DNA from: CBDCZY01 sp965224745
GTDB taxonomy: Bacteria; Pseudomonadota; Gammaproteobacteria; Methylococcales; Methylomonadaceae
DNA length: 64,000 nucleotides
Assembly (NCBI GenBank): GCA_965224745.1
Contig: CBDCZY010000002.1
Coordinates: 310,001 to 374,000, forward strand
Direction: 5' to 3'
Shown here: positions 46,648 to 56,692 of the stretch, piece by piece
Layout: every line of letters starts with the position of its first letter
Numbering within the stretch: the first letter of the stretch is position 1
Program-made: the position numbers and the translations under genes
The notes under the pieces: model-generated
Databases searched by the model: none
Told to the model about the DNA's origin: nothing
Seen by the model: only the letters and a program-made list of their open reading frames with translations

Positions 46648-47516
46648 AAATAAAGTATCCAAGCAAAAGATAAAACCCAAAAGGTAATCGTTAATTGCAT
46701 AAACTTATCTTTTAGAATAACCCTGGTTGGACTACCGCTATCCTTGTCAACAAAAGCAATCTGCAAATATCGCATAATACCTAAAATGACAAATAAGGAA
46801 GTCAAATATAGATATTCAGAATGCAAACGCTGAATAATTTCGATTGAAGTAGTATAAAGAATGTAAGCAACTATCACGACTGATGCCATGATCATCATCG
46901 CTGAATCAAGCAACTGAAGGTTATAACCATCAATCACTTTACGCATTTTCTGCCCCGTTTCCATAAAAATCAGCACATCATCCCGCCTTTTTGCTAAGGC
47001 CATAAACAATGCTAATAGAAAGGTCATCACTACTATCCATTGAGAAAGAAGAATACCCGTCACCGCTGAACCAATAAATAGACGAAGTACAAACCCGACT
47101 GAAATAATGGTTACATCCAGAATGGCTATATGCTTAAGAGAAAAACTATAGGCCGTATTCAGTAGAACGTAGCTAATCATAATGCCCAATGCTGGCAAAG
47201 ATAGCGAAGCCATTATAGAACAGCTTACTATTAGTAGTACACCCAAGAGAAAGAGCGCTGTTTTCTTACTGACAGCACCAGAAGCTAGCGGTCTAAATTT
47301 TTTCTTAGGGTGCTGGCGATCATCTTCAATATCGCGATAATCATTCAAAATGTAAACAGCACTGGCAGACAAAGAAAAAGCAATAAATGCTAAAAAAGCA
47401 GTTAATAAAAAACTAGTATTGGTGATTTCCAGTGCAAAAAATAGAGGTACAAAAATAAATATATTTTTAACATACTGATGTGGCCGCAACAATTTTAGAC
47501 ACTCTAAGAGTCTCAT
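46644..47516 (-). CDS. UbiA-family polyprenyl-phosphate phosphoribosyltransferase
   Basis: 290 residues with about eight membrane helices. The key motif is VYILNDYRDIEDDRQHPKK (about 60-78), the DxxxD-type site of the UbiA family in the form seen in decaprenyl-phosphate phosphoribosyltransferases. A second, later acidic site is less clear. It would join PRPP to polyprenyl phosphate, the first committed step. I choose the ATG at 47514-47516 because GGAG lies 8 bp upstream; the in-frame TTG at 47570 has no such site. It sits between the GT-C gene and the GtrA-like gene, overlapping the latter as ATGA. Confidence 0.87.
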   Translation of the reverse strand: MRLLECLKLLRPHQYVKNIFIFVPLFFALEITNTSFLLTAFLAFIAFSLSASAVYILNDYRDIEDDRQHPKKKFRPLASGAVSKKTALFLLGVLLIVSCSIMASLSLPALGIMISYVLLNTAYSFSLKHIAILDVTIISVGFVLRLFIGSAVTGILLSQWIVVMTFLLALFMALAKRRDDVLIFMETGQKMRKVIDGYNLQLLDSAMMIMASVVIVAYILYTTSIEIIQRLHSEYLYLTSLFVILGIMRYLQIAFVDKDSGSPTRVILKDKFMQLTITFWVLSFAWILYL

Positions 47517-47668
47517 TATGGATCTCCGAAAACCGTGTAATTTTAAGATATAAAATTTATTTTTAAACAATCCTGGGTACTAGTTAATTATTGCTCTGAT
47601 ATGAGAGCGATGCCGCTAAAAACTAACTCAAGCAACCAACAGGAACAGGGTTTGTATCAAATCACTCT

Positions 47669-49231
47669 TTATTGGAGCGCGAATAGCGCGTGATAGCGAT
47701 TTTCCCAAAAATGCAAATAGTGTATTTGTTTATATTGGCGGGTAAATTCAGGGTTAGTAATGAATTTGTGAGATTGCCTCGCTTGGCCGTCTTTTGTAGT
47801 TTCGATAGTTAATGACGGCTCGTTAGAATACAGCACTATATAATTAGGTCTGCGCTCTAGAATTGTTTTAACCGTAATACCCCCGGCCGCTTCTGAACTT
47901 CGTCCAATCTGCTCATCTGCCAAACCCCACCAATCCAAAACTTTCCCTTTAAAATGATAATTTAACAATCCAATGTCACTAGCCGCAACAACGTCACCTG
48001 GTTGATATCTGGTATTCAGAAACTCTGCCATCCCTTTTACCGCTCGTTGCTCGGCAGCAGCTAGCTTTTCCACTTTAGCCAGAAAATGATTATCGCAATA
48101 CAATTGGAGCACAACATACATTACCAGGGACGCCAGCAAAATATCCAACCTTTTAAAAAGTGAAAAATAGGACATTTCGGTAATCAGAAAAACCGCACCC
48201 AACGGTACAGTTTGACTCCAAAACCTGGCGTTAGGCATCCAATCTCCACCGGATAACAGGACGAATGCAGAATGCATCAACAACAATGACGCCAATAGAC
48301 CGGATCGGAAAATCAAATGCCGATGATCGGCAAAATTACCTAGCAATTTTGGAAGGCGAAACGCAAAGAGCACCATTCCGATAACTGTTAATACAGCAGC
48401 ATGTCCACCAAAAATAGTGTAATGCAACCCATCCTGTAGCCGGGTAATCACAGAAGCACCTACTTTTGCTACGGCAGAAGTAGGAAGTAAATACCCATAA
48501 TAATAAAATCCCCACGCCTCATAAATGACTAACGAACCCACTAATAGTAAGAACCAATTATAAAGCCATCTTTTTTCTACTTCTTGGTATACAAAATAAT
48601 AGATGAAACGGGCTGCAATATATACCAGCACATACCCAAAAGCTTCGGGTCTAGACATATATAGAGCAACGATGAGAAAAGCAGAGCTTATTCCTGCCTT
48701 TGTTTCAACTTCTTTGTAGAACAAATAAAGAGAACCGAGCAGGAGTAATGCCACGAAACCATTTTCCATGCCATAGACATTCCACAAGGAAAATGAAGAA
48801 TTCATGGCTGTTAAAAAACTCGCTATTATTGCGAGTTGCAAGGACGTCAGCGTATCATTCGAATCCGCATTCCATCTTTTGGTCAGTACAAATACCAGGA
48901 TTATTGAACCTATACCACAAATAACGCCAATAATATTGGAAAACACATCCAGATCAATACCAAAAATTACGCCTGGCGCAAGAATGACTGACCATAAAAA
49001 ACTTGAGTTGGCTTCAACAGGGTTGCCTACCGCTATTCTTAAACCCTCACCCAGGGCAAGATTTCTTGAATACGCAAATGTGATAAAGGCATCATCAACT
49101 GTAAAATCATAATAAAGTGCTAAGTGAATCAAAAAGATCAACACTACAAATGCAAATGCAATGTAATGAAATTTAATAACCGTTCCGCTTTGAGCGGAAC
49201 TAGAATACATAGGGAGTCCATTAGTAAACAT
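47669..49231 (-). CDS. GT-C-type membrane glycosyltransferase (candidate arabinosyltransferase)
   Basis: 520 residues with 9-11 predicted membrane helices and a soluble C-terminal part from about residue 400. The first periplasmic loop carries YDFTVDDAFITFAYSRNLAL (about 45-64), the acidic DD site common to GT-C enzymes that use polyprenyl-phosphate sugars. It heads the arabinose-donor operon, 152 bp before the UbiA gene. Comparable Gram-negative clusters include a GT-C enzyme that puts D-arabinofuranose on pilin (TfpW in Pseudomonas); mycobacterial AftB is a further analogue. The acceptor is not visible in this window. Confidence 0.78.
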   Translation of the reverse strand: MFTNGLPMYSSSAQSGTVIKFHYIAFAFVVLIFLIHLALYYDFTVDDAFITFAYSRNLALGEGLRIAVGNPVEANSSFLWSVILAPGVIFGIDLDVFSNIIGVICGIGSIILVFVLTKRWNADSNDTLTSLQLAIIASFLTAMNSSFSLWNVYGMENGFVALLLLGSLYLFYKEVETKAGISSAFLIVALYMSRPEAFGYVLVYIAARFIYYFVYQEVEKRWLYNWFLLLVGSLVIYEAWGFYYYGYLLPTSAVAKVGASVITRLQDGLHYTIFGGHAAVLTVIGMVLFAFRLPKLLGNFADHRHLIFRSGLLASLLLMHSAFVLLSGGDWMPNARFWSQTVPLGAVFLITEMSYFSLFKRLDILLASLVMYVVLQLYCDNHFLAKVEKLAAAEQRAVKGMAEFLNTRYQPGDVVAASDIGLLNYHFKGKVLDWWGLADEQIGRSSEAAGGITVKTILERRPNYIVLYSNEPSLTIETTKDGQARQSHKFITNPEFTRQYKQIHYLHFWENRYHALFALQ

Positions 49232-50239
49232 TAAAGAAAACCTTAAATTGATCGTATTAAAGTAACAAAAAGAAACAGAGAATTATGCTTCAACCTATTG
49301 GATAAACACTTTCAAAGAAAAATAAAATTCTTCGAATACTAACCGCCCTAATAACATCCAATGCATATAAATGGATTCAAATACTAAAATTTGGCAAAAA
49401 GTTACTCATCAAGCCATCCTTTCCCGACGAGGTTCGCCTAATTGATATCACAAAAAAAACCTTCAATTAAAACGGGTGAGTTAATTATTAAGGATAGAAC
49501 ATTCAATAACGCTTTTCAAAAAGTTGCCTTACTTAAATATAAATAGGCGACTAAAAAACTCTACTTTGCGGGGAAAATAGCGACAGAAGCTCTTTAAAAC
49601 ACCCTTCGTCCAATAAGAAAAGGCCTTCTGCACGAACTATTTCCACTCCAAAAAGACTTATCCCTACTGATTTTAAAAGACTATATGTATTTCAGCAAGT
49701 TAAACCAAAAAAAAATATGATCTAACCCAGAAAGGTTTGCACAACTTTTGTTTAATCTCATGTCAATGTGTACCAGCCCAGTACTGAAGCCGCCGAAAGC
49801 AAGCTTTTACCAATCAAGAATAAAACCCCTCTTCCAATAGCCTCCTTTTGGTCTTCTCCCAAAAGTGCTCACTGCAGAGTCCAAGCAACTCACATAGCCA
49901 CCTATTCATTTATTCACGGCAAGCCATTTTATTGATTGAGTGAGCAGGACCTATTTCCTTGTACATACAAAATACCACCCGTTACAAACAACATTCGACC
50001 ACTCACATAAATAAATGATTTCATTAACTTTTAGTGAGGTATAACTTTTCCAAGAGCAATGGCTTATAGACGACAGCAAAAAAGAACCGTGAGGAATAAA
50101 AAAAACAGGCTTGCCTGTGAAGCGCTTCATAGGTAGTTGAAATAATGGCCGATAGACTAAACCCATGGTAACGATTGACTCACCTTTATGAATCAAAATT
50201 ATCATTTTCTAAACAATAACTTGACGACGGAGAATGAAG
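49232..50239. other. Long intergenic region upstream of the protease gene
   Basis: About 1 kb, AT-rich, without a supported gene. Its last 130 bp (GCGCTTCATAGGTAGTTGAA onward) are repeated in diverged form before the second protease copy at 51576-51690, so a promoter/leader was duplicated with the gene. Confidence 0.45.
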
Positions 50240-51361
50240 ATGAAAAATGTATCTAAAGCAACCAATAACAAAACGGCTAATTTGTTATTTTTAATGGGAG
50301 TAATGTTATCTTTGACATTATTCCAGGTAAACAATGCACGTGCTGAAAATAGCACGTATGACCCATTGCAAACACCAAAAATTATAAACGGAGAGACTTC
50401 AGAAAAAGGCGCATGGCCTTGGATGGCCGCTCTTTTGAGAACCGATGCATCAGGATCGAACTTTCAAAGACAGTTTTGTGGTGGCACGTTGATAGCTACT
50501 CAGTGGGTATTAACTGCAGCTCACTGTGTAACGCGAATTACTGACATAGAGGTTTTATTGGGAGAGAATGATTTGTATAGCAACGGAGGCGAAACAATTG
50601 CAGTCACAAACATTGTTATTCACCCAAATTATAACGCTGAAACAAAAAATGCTGATTTAGCGCTACTAAAACTTGCCAGCCCTTCTTCTATTGAGCCGGT
50701 TTCCGTAGCCTATGATTTTGATTTTAAGAACGAAAAGGGGCGATCTGCTTTAGCCCTTGGCTGGGGAATAACCTATCAAGGTTTGTTTACAGATACCTTT
50801 CCCTCGAATCTACAACAAGTCAACTTCACCATTGAAAGTGATGAAAAATGTGATTCAACGCTTTCCTCCTTACCAGAACTGGAAAACATCATTTGCCTGG
50901 GTACTTCTGAAGAAAAAGATACGTGTCAAGGCGATAGCGGCGGCCCCTTGCTTATTAAAGACTTGAACAGTCAAAGCTGGAAACAAATCGGTATCACCTC
51001 TTTCGGCACCAATCCCTGCGCATTATATGGAGGCTATGGCGTTTATACCCAAATAGATGAATATAACCAGTTTATTACTGCGACCATTGGCTCAACAACT
51101 GTCTCAACCCAAGATAACCCAGAAGACTTATTAGCCAAATGTGCGACCAAATACCCTGAATATGCGGGCCAAAAGGACGGCACTGCATTCAGCTGTAATG
51201 ACGGCGCAAGAATTTGTCAAAATACCACTGGAGGAAGCTTAATGAACGTTACCCAGCTAGCAGTGTTAAGCGATAACGAGGATGAAGTGTTGGAGTATTT
51301 TGATGCGAGTTCCAAACAATGGTCTGAAATATCGTTTGCGAGTATTGGGTATTGTGATTAA
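50240..51361 (+). CDS. Exported trypsin-like serine protease (S1A) with C-terminal Cys domain
   Basis: 373 residues. Signal peptide (1-36, ending NNARA). A propeptide leads to the activation site PKIINGE. The catalytic triad is visible: H in VLTAAHC (about 94), D in NADLALLKL (about 142) and S in CQGDSGGPL (about 230). The C-terminal 85 residues form an extra domain with several Cys (LLAKCATKYPEYAG, CNDGARICQNT, ending GYCD). The ATG at 50240 has GGAGA 7 bp upstream; an in-frame ATG at 50234 is too close to it. A duplicated copy lies 330 bp downstream but is destroyed. Secreted digestive or defence role is inferred. Confidence 0.88.
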   Translation: MKNVSKATNNKTANLLFLMGVMLSLTLFQVNNARAENSTYDPLQTPKIINGETSEKGAWPWMAALLRTDASGSNFQRQFCGGTLIATQWVLTAAHCVTRITDIEVLLGENDLYSNGGETIAVTNIVIHPNYNAETKNADLALLKLASPSSIEPVSVAYDFDFKNEKGRSALALGWGITYQGLFTDTFPSNLQQVNFTIESDEKCDSTLSSLPELENIICLGTSEEKDTCQGDSGGPLLIKDLNSQSWKQIGITSFGTNPCALYGGYGVYTQIDEYNQFITATIGSTTVSTQDNPEDLLAKCATKYPEYAGQKDGTAFSCNDGARICQNTTGGSLMNVTQLAVLSDNEDEVLEYFDASSKQWSEISFASIGYCD

Positions 51362-51692
51362 CACACGATTCTAAACAGCCAGATAAATATGACCCGCAAT
51401 AGAACGCCCAACGGCTAGCGTAACACCTGGTAGTTGGGCAAAGCCCCAAATCACTTATAAATACCCCTAAAGAGAATACCAGGATTGATATGAGTAATTT
51501 AATCTGAAATACACTTTTTGACTTGAAGCCAAACTATTAAAAATAGCTCAATGCTAAATACTGACTTACCAATGAGGTACTTCATAGGTGGTTGAAATAA
51601 GGGTCGATAGAATAAACCTATGACAACAATTTCCTTTCCTTTAATAATAAACCATCATTTTTTAAACGACAACTTGACGATGAAGAATGAAT
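51362..51692. other. Intergenic region with duplicated protease leader
   Basis: 331 bp. The part from about 51576 matches the region before the first protease gene (CTTCATAGGTGGTTGAAATA, then CAACTTGACGATGAAGAATG), showing tandem duplication of gene plus promoter. No other feature seen. Confidence 0.5.
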
Positions 51693-52102
51693 ATGAAAAA
51701 CAACTCTGAAACAACAAATTACAAAGCGGTAAATTTATCACTTCTATTGGTAACGCTGCTTATTCTGACGTTATTTCAAAGTCAGAATGCAAATGCTGAA
51801 CATGACGTGAATGGCCCTCTGTACCAACCCAAAATTATTACCGGAACGCCCTCTAAGCAAGATGCTTGGCCATGGATGGCTGCTCTTTTGATAGCCGATG
51901 TACAAGGCTCCGCTTATGATAGGCGATTTTGTGGCGGAACATTGGTGGCTCCGCAGTGGATTCTTACGGCAGCGCACTGTGTCGATGAAATTTCTGACAT
52001 AGAGGTTTTTTTGGGAGAAATTGATTTATATAGCCGCGGTGGTGAAACGATTCCTGTATCTAAAATTGTGAGTCACCCAAATTATAATGCGGATACAAAA
52101 AG
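51693..52102 (+). pseudogene. Second trypsin-like protease, N-terminal part, broken by IS
   Basis: Signal peptide, PKIITGTPSKQDAWPWMAAL and the catalytic H in ILTAAHC are present. It runs parallel to the intact protease upstream up to HPNYNADTKS, where an IS3-family element begins at 52103. The catalytic Asp and Ser are lost: sequence resumes after the IS only near the C-terminus, so about 200 residues were deleted. Confidence 0.88.
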
Positions 52103-52501
52103 TATAGCAACCCAAAGAGTCAAGACAGATATTCCCTTAAATCTTATTCCTAATCATTAAGCGGCTACATCCATCGTATTTTTATCTAAAATACTTTCTT
52201 TATACACCTTCATTGGTTTTTTATAATCTAATGTTTCATGAAATCGTCTGTGATTATAAAACTCAATATAATCATCAACATCTTTTTGTAAGGCGTTGAT
52301 TGAATCGTATTCATTTAGATAAATACGTTCACATTTTGCACTGCGCCAGAATCGTTCAATACAAATATTATCAGTCGCTCTGCCTTTTCCATCCATTGAG
52401 ATAGTGATCCCTTTATTTTTTAGCCGTTGGGTATGAATTTCGCTGGTATATTGACTGCCTTGGTCTGTATTAAATATTTCAGGGGTGCCATAGTGTGCAA
52501 G

Positions 52502-53887
52502 GAGATATAGTCATTTCTGGTGTATGACCTAAAAAAGATAGCGGTGTATTCTGTTGGAAAAGATCAGCCAGATCACTCACCAACAATAAGGAACACACCA
52601 CCATGAAAGAGAATAATGTTATAGCTCTCAATAAGCAAGCAGAAGTAGAACTTGATCCATTACAAACCATATTAAAAGATGGAGCGCAAAGAATGCTTGC
52701 TGCGGCCATTAATACTGAAGTTGAGGTGTTTATTGAGCAGCACGTCTCTTTGCAAACAGAGGACAATAAAACAGCTGTTGTCCGTAATGGCTACCTGCCT
52801 GAACGAACCATCCAGACAGGGCTTGGCGATGTGACGGTAAAAGTGCCTAAAGTAAGGGATCGTTCAGGTTCACAAATTAAATTTAATAGTCAACTGGTTC
52901 CACCCTATTTAAAACGCGCAAAAGTGATTGATGAATTACTGCCCTGGTTATATTTGCGTGGTATTTCAACCGGCGATTTTCCAGAAGCCTTACAGCACTT
53001 ACTGGGTGTTGATGCGGCAGGGTTATCGGCCAACACCATCAGTCGCTTGAAAAGCAGCTGGGAAGAGGACTATAAAGCCTGGACGAAACGAGACCTTTCT
53101 ACAAAACGCTATGTTTACATCTGGGCCGATGGTGTTCATTGTAACGTCAGGCTTGATGATCGTTTATGTCTACTGGTTATTATGGGCTCTGATGAGCAGG
53201 GTAACAAAGAGCTATTAGCGGTATCCGATGGTTATCGCGAATCTTCTGCCAGCTGGGAAGAGGTCTTGCTGGACTTAACGCAGCGTGGATTAACGGTAGC
53301 CCCAAAGCTTGCCATTGGTGATGGTGCACTGGGCTTTTGGAATGCGGTTGGCAAAGTCTGGCCAACCACCGATCAGCAACGCTGCTGGGTACACAAAACG
53401 GCTAATGTGATGGAAAAGTTACCAAAGGCCATGCAACCCAAAGTGAAAGAAGCCTTGCATAACATCTGGCAGGCAGAAACACGGGAAGAGGCTTACAAAG
53501 CCTTTGACCATTGCATTGAACGGTTCAGTGCAAAATACCCTAAAGCCATGGGTTGCCTGGAAAAAGATAAGGCTGAAATGCTAGTTTTCTATGATTATCC
53601 GGCAGAAACATGGCAACACATCAGAACCACTAACCCGATAGAATCCGTCTTTGCTACGGTGAGATTACGGACCAATAAAATGAAAAACTGCGGTAGCCGT
53701 ATAACCACGCTAACGATGGCGTTTAAACTGATGGAAACGGCTCAAAAAACATGGCACAGATTAAGAGGTCATAAGCATTTAGCGGACGTCATAACAGGCG
53801 TTAAATTTATCGATGGAATTAAACAAACTGGCAATCAAAAACAGGAAGTCGCTTGATTATGCCATACACCAGATTTGACAATAGCTC
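52502..53887 (+). mobile_element. IS256-family insertion sequence, intact
   Basis: 1386 bp with imperfect terminal repeats (GAGATATAGTCATTTCTGGT left; rc of right GAGCTATTGTCAAATCTGGT). It is flanked by a 9-bp duplication GTGTGCAAG at 52493-52501 and 53888-53896. Confidence 0.94.
52603..53856 (+). CDS. IS256-family transposase
   Basis: 417 residues of a mutator-type DDE transposase. The catalytic D residues lie in YIWADGVHCNVR (about 170) and AIGDGALGFWNAV (about 238), with the CWVHKTANVM segment after the second. The E is in TTNPIESVFATVRLRT (about 346). The ORF is full length with a normal start, so the element is probably active. Confidence 0.95.
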   Translation: MKENNVIALNKQAEVELDPLQTILKDGAQRMLAAAINTEVEVFIEQHVSLQTEDNKTAVVRNGYLPERTIQTGLGDVTVKVPKVRDRSGSQIKFNSQLVPPYLKRAKVIDELLPWLYLRGISTGDFPEALQHLLGVDAAGLSANTISRLKSSWEEDYKAWTKRDLSTKRYVYIWADGVHCNVRLDDRLCLLVIMGSDEQGNKELLAVSDGYRESSASWEEVLLDLTQRGLTVAPKLAIGDGALGFWNAVGKVWPTTDQQRCWVHKTANVMEKLPKAMQPKVKEALHNIWQAETREEAYKAFDHCIERFSAKYPKAMGCLEKDKAEMLVFYDYPAETWQHIRTTNPIESVFATVRLRTNKMKNCGSRITTLTMAFKLMETAQKTWHRLRGHKHLADVITGVKFIDGIKQTGNQKQEVA

Positions 53888-54805
53888 GTGTGCAAGTGCC
53901 TCATCCAATACATCGACAACTAATGTGGAATCCATGGTGTTGGATATTCTGTGGGAGAGCACCGCCTTTGAGTGCCAATCAATAATAGCGGCTAAATAAA
54001 CCATACCGCCCTTTGTTTTGATGTAGGTAATATCTGTACTCCAGACTTGATTAGCCTCTGTTATATCAAGTCCTCGAAGTTTATAGTCATATTTTTTATG
54101 TTCTTTTATCGGCGCAGTCGTATTGACCTGTTTAACCGCCAGAACAGCTTTCAGCCCCATTTGTTGCCGATAACTTGCTACCGTATTTAAACTGACCTTA
54201 AATCCATCTTCAAGTAATTGCTGGTGTACTTTAGCTGCACCATAAATGGGTATCTCTTCAAAAACTTGATTGATATGCGCTTTGATTTCTTTTTTCTTGG
54301 GGTTTTCTCTATTTTTGTAATAAAGGCTACTTCTATTTAGGCCGAGTAAAGTACACTGCTGAGTCAGCGAAAGAGTATCAAGCTTGGGTTCTATCAGTTG
54401 TTTCTTATTAGATAAGCCCAAGCTTTTTAGCTTTTTTTCAAGCCACTCCTTTTCAACCGTCATCTTGCCTACGATCTTACTCAGCATCTCATTTTGTTCT
54501 TGAGCTGCTAATAATTCCTCTTTATATTCTTTCACTGCTTTGGCGGGTTCCATCGCTATTTCCGCATTGTCTAAGAAGATCTTTTTCCAGTTTTGCAGGT
54601 TTTTAGGCGTGATGTTATTCGTACTCGCTATTTCTTGCAGTGTCTTTTCATTTTTCAAGACCTCTAAGACTAATCTGCTTTTAAACTCAGCGCTGTAACT
54701 TGTTCTTTTTCTGCTCATTAAAATACTCCAATATTTTCTTTAAATAGTAACTAAATTGGAATAAGATTTCTTTAATTTCTCGTCTGGATTTGTTGGGGCA
54801 TTATA

Positions 54806-54964
54806 CTATCAGAAGTTTGTCAAAATACGACCGGCGGTAGCTTAATGAATATTACGCAGGTTGCCGTATTACGGGATAACAAAAATGAAATGTTGCAATA
54901 TTTTGATGCAAGTGCCGGAACATGGCAAAAAATATCCTATTCAGATCTTGGGTATTGCGACTAG
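54806..54964 (+). pseudogene. Second trypsin-like protease, C-terminal tail
   Basis: The sequence VCQNTTGGSLMNITQVAVLR ... YFDASAGTWQ ... LGYCD matches the last 50 residues of the intact protease and ends at a TAG. It is separated from its N-terminal part by the IS3/IS256 nest and lacks the central protease core. Confidence 0.88.
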
Positions 54965-55118
54965 TAATCTATCAACCCAAGCATACGCATGATCCGTCAA
55001 TATAAATACACAACGGCTAGCGCACAGTTGGCAGTTGGGCAGATCCCAAATACGTTATTGATTGCCGCTGTTTTAAATCATAAAAAATACGCAAGTTCTC
55101 TGTCGAGAAATTTCATCA

Positions 55119-56483
55119 TTAATCATCGAAAGCTATGCCGCCATAAATAATCAAATCACTACCCAGCGATTGATATTGACAATTCTTAATATCAATCGGC
55201 GAATGGCATCGGTCATCCAAAGCTTTCGGCCCTCCGATAAACTTAGGCACCAGGGTAATAATACAAAAATCTACCAATCCTTGACTAAAAAACTCATTGA
55301 TCACTTTACCCCCGCCCTCTACCATGACATTCTTAATCCCTAAACCACTCAATAATTCGAGAGCCGCTCGCAGGTCAACCTCGCCTTCTGCTGTTGCTGC
55401 AACCTGATGCACCTGAATGTCGGCTTTTTCCATTCTTTGTATCTGTTGTTTTGCCGTAAATTGGGTGGTAATTACAAGAGGTTTTTTGGCAGAACAATTC
55501 AGTAATTTTGCATTTTCTGGAAAACGTAATTGGCCATCTAACACGACTGACAATGGATCATCTTCCTCACCAAAACTAACATTTTGCTGTGGATCGTCTA
55601 CCAATAAGGTATTAATGCCCACCAACAAAGCATCATGTTTAGCTCTTAACACCTCGGTCATCATCAATGCTGGACGATCACTCAAAGCCATTGGGATCTC
55701 GGTATCTGAAGAAATACTCCCATCCGCACTCTGAACATAGCTTACAGTGATGAAAGGCTTTGTTTGATCCATTGATCGATACTTTTGCAACTGATCGAAA
55801 TAAGGTCTTAAAAATTCAAGTTTGGAAACGACAGTTTCAGGCGCCGCTTTTTTAATAGAAAGCATATGCCGCATTTTTTCCGCTTTCACTTTAAGATAAT
55901 CCAAATTATCCTGATGATACGCCGGTTCAATAGGAATCCGACTAGAAACTGTGACGCCGAGTTTGACTAATTCATCAATCTTATGCGGATTATTGGTTAT
56001 CAAGTTGGTTGAATCAACATCTAAATCCTTAAGTATCAACGCTGCCAAACTATATTCGCGTTCATCCGGCAAGTGGCCCAAATGAATGTTTGCATCAACA
56101 GTATCCATACCTTGATCTTGCAGATTGTAAGCTTGCAGTTTTTTCAGCAAACCAATACCACGGCCTTCCTGGCGTAAATAAATCAGTACTCCAAAGCCAG
56201 CATGGTTCATTAATTCCAAGGCCATATCCAATTGATCGCCACAGTCGCACCGCCTAGAACCCAAGACATCGCCAGTAAAGCATTCCGAATGAATTCTGAC
56301 TGGTACGTCTTTTCGACCCGTGACATCACCTTTTACAAAGGCTACATGCTCTTTGTTATCGATGTTATTACTATAATAATGCAGCGCGAACTCTCCATGC
56401 TTGGTCGGGATACGCGTCTGGACTAAGTTTTTCAATTCTTGCGCCACAAATTGGCCTACCTTTTTGGTTTTAGTTTTTTTCAT
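55119..56483 (-). CDS. GTP cyclohydrolase II fused to RibD-type reductase domain
   Basis: 454 residues. Residues about 10-205 are a RibA domain: the zinc ligands are in SECFTGDVLGSRRCDCGDQL (C at about 68, 79 and 81), and the arginine site is in LRQEGRGIGLLKK. Residues about 235-454 are a RibD C-terminal reductase domain (FITVSYVQSADGSISSDTEI, DALLVGINTLLVDDP, VMVEGGGKVINEF). RibA opens GTP to a diaminopyrimidine and the RibD reductase reduces the ribosyl side chain; the deaminase domain is absent. It could serve riboflavin or another GTP-derived pyrimidine or pteridine product. No other rib gene is adjacent and no FMN riboswitch is seen upstream. Confidence 0.88.
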   Translation of the reverse strand: MKKTKTKKVGQFVAQELKNLVQTRIPTKHGEFALHYYSNNIDNKEHVAFVKGDVTGRKDVPVRIHSECFTGDVLGSRRCDCGDQLDMALELMNHAGFGVLIYLRQEGRGIGLLKKLQAYNLQDQGMDTVDANIHLGHLPDEREYSLAALILKDLDVDSTNLITNNPHKIDELVKLGVTVSSRIPIEPAYHQDNLDYLKVKAEKMRHMLSIKKAAPETVVSKLEFLRPYFDQLQKYRSMDQTKPFITVSYVQSADGSISSDTEIPMALSDRPALMMTEVLRAKHDALLVGINTLLVDDPQQNVSFGEEDDPLSVVLDGQLRFPENAKLLNCSAKKPLVITTQFTAKQQIQRMEKADIQVHQVAATAEGEVDLRAALELLSGLGIKNVMVEGGGKVINEFFSQGLVDFCIITLVPKFIGGPKALDDRCHSPIDIKNCQYQSLGSDLIIYGGIAFDD

Positions 56484-56692
56484 GGATTAGTTGAAGAGCC
56501 TGGAAACAAAATCACCGCTTCTCATTCCAGATCATAACAATGTCAAACATTGATCTATTCTACCCAAATGGATCAAAAGATCGTGCATAAGTTTCGAATC
56601 TGCATATTTGTAAGAATTGGTGGTTCAAAAAAATTCATTTCAACTTAAACCTGCAAGCCCTTTAGGAACAAAAGCAAAATGGTCTTAGAACC
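56484..56692. other. Upstream region of RibA fusion gene
   Basis: 209 bp between the fusion gene start and an IS256 relic, expected to hold its promoter. No riboswitch-like conserved sequence recognised. Confidence 0.35.

Larger units (their letters stand above)
52157..54718 (-). pseudogene. IS3-family transposase interrupted by IS256
   Basis: The 5' part (54718 back to 53888) and 3' part (52501 back to 52157) together encode the same 388-residue protein as at 41870-43036. The IS256 insertion splits it after DEALAH, between the first and second catalytic Asp. An apparent 299-codon ORF runs on into IS256 sequence by chance. Confidence 0.9.
52103..54805 (-). mobile_element. IS3-family element, second copy, interrupted by IS256
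   Basis: Bounded by TATAGCAACCCA and TGTTGGGGCATTATA, the same ends as the intact copy at 41783-43090 but inverted. The flanks are AAG and CTA, so there is no target duplication, in keeping with deletion of host DNA next to the insertion. An IS256-family element is inserted at 52502. Confidence 0.9.

Noticed and set aside
49951..50205. Minus-strand 84-codon ORF upstream of the protease
   Set aside because: No ribosome binding site or family features, and the overlapping DNA is a duplicated leader region.
53819..54718. Apparent 299-codon transposase ORF
   Set aside because: Its last 30 or so codons are IS256 sequence; it is the 5' part of an IS3 transposase running into the insertion.
56484..56692. 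FMN riboswitch before the RibA-RibD fusion
   Set aside because: The conserved riboswitch sequence blocks were not seen on either strand.
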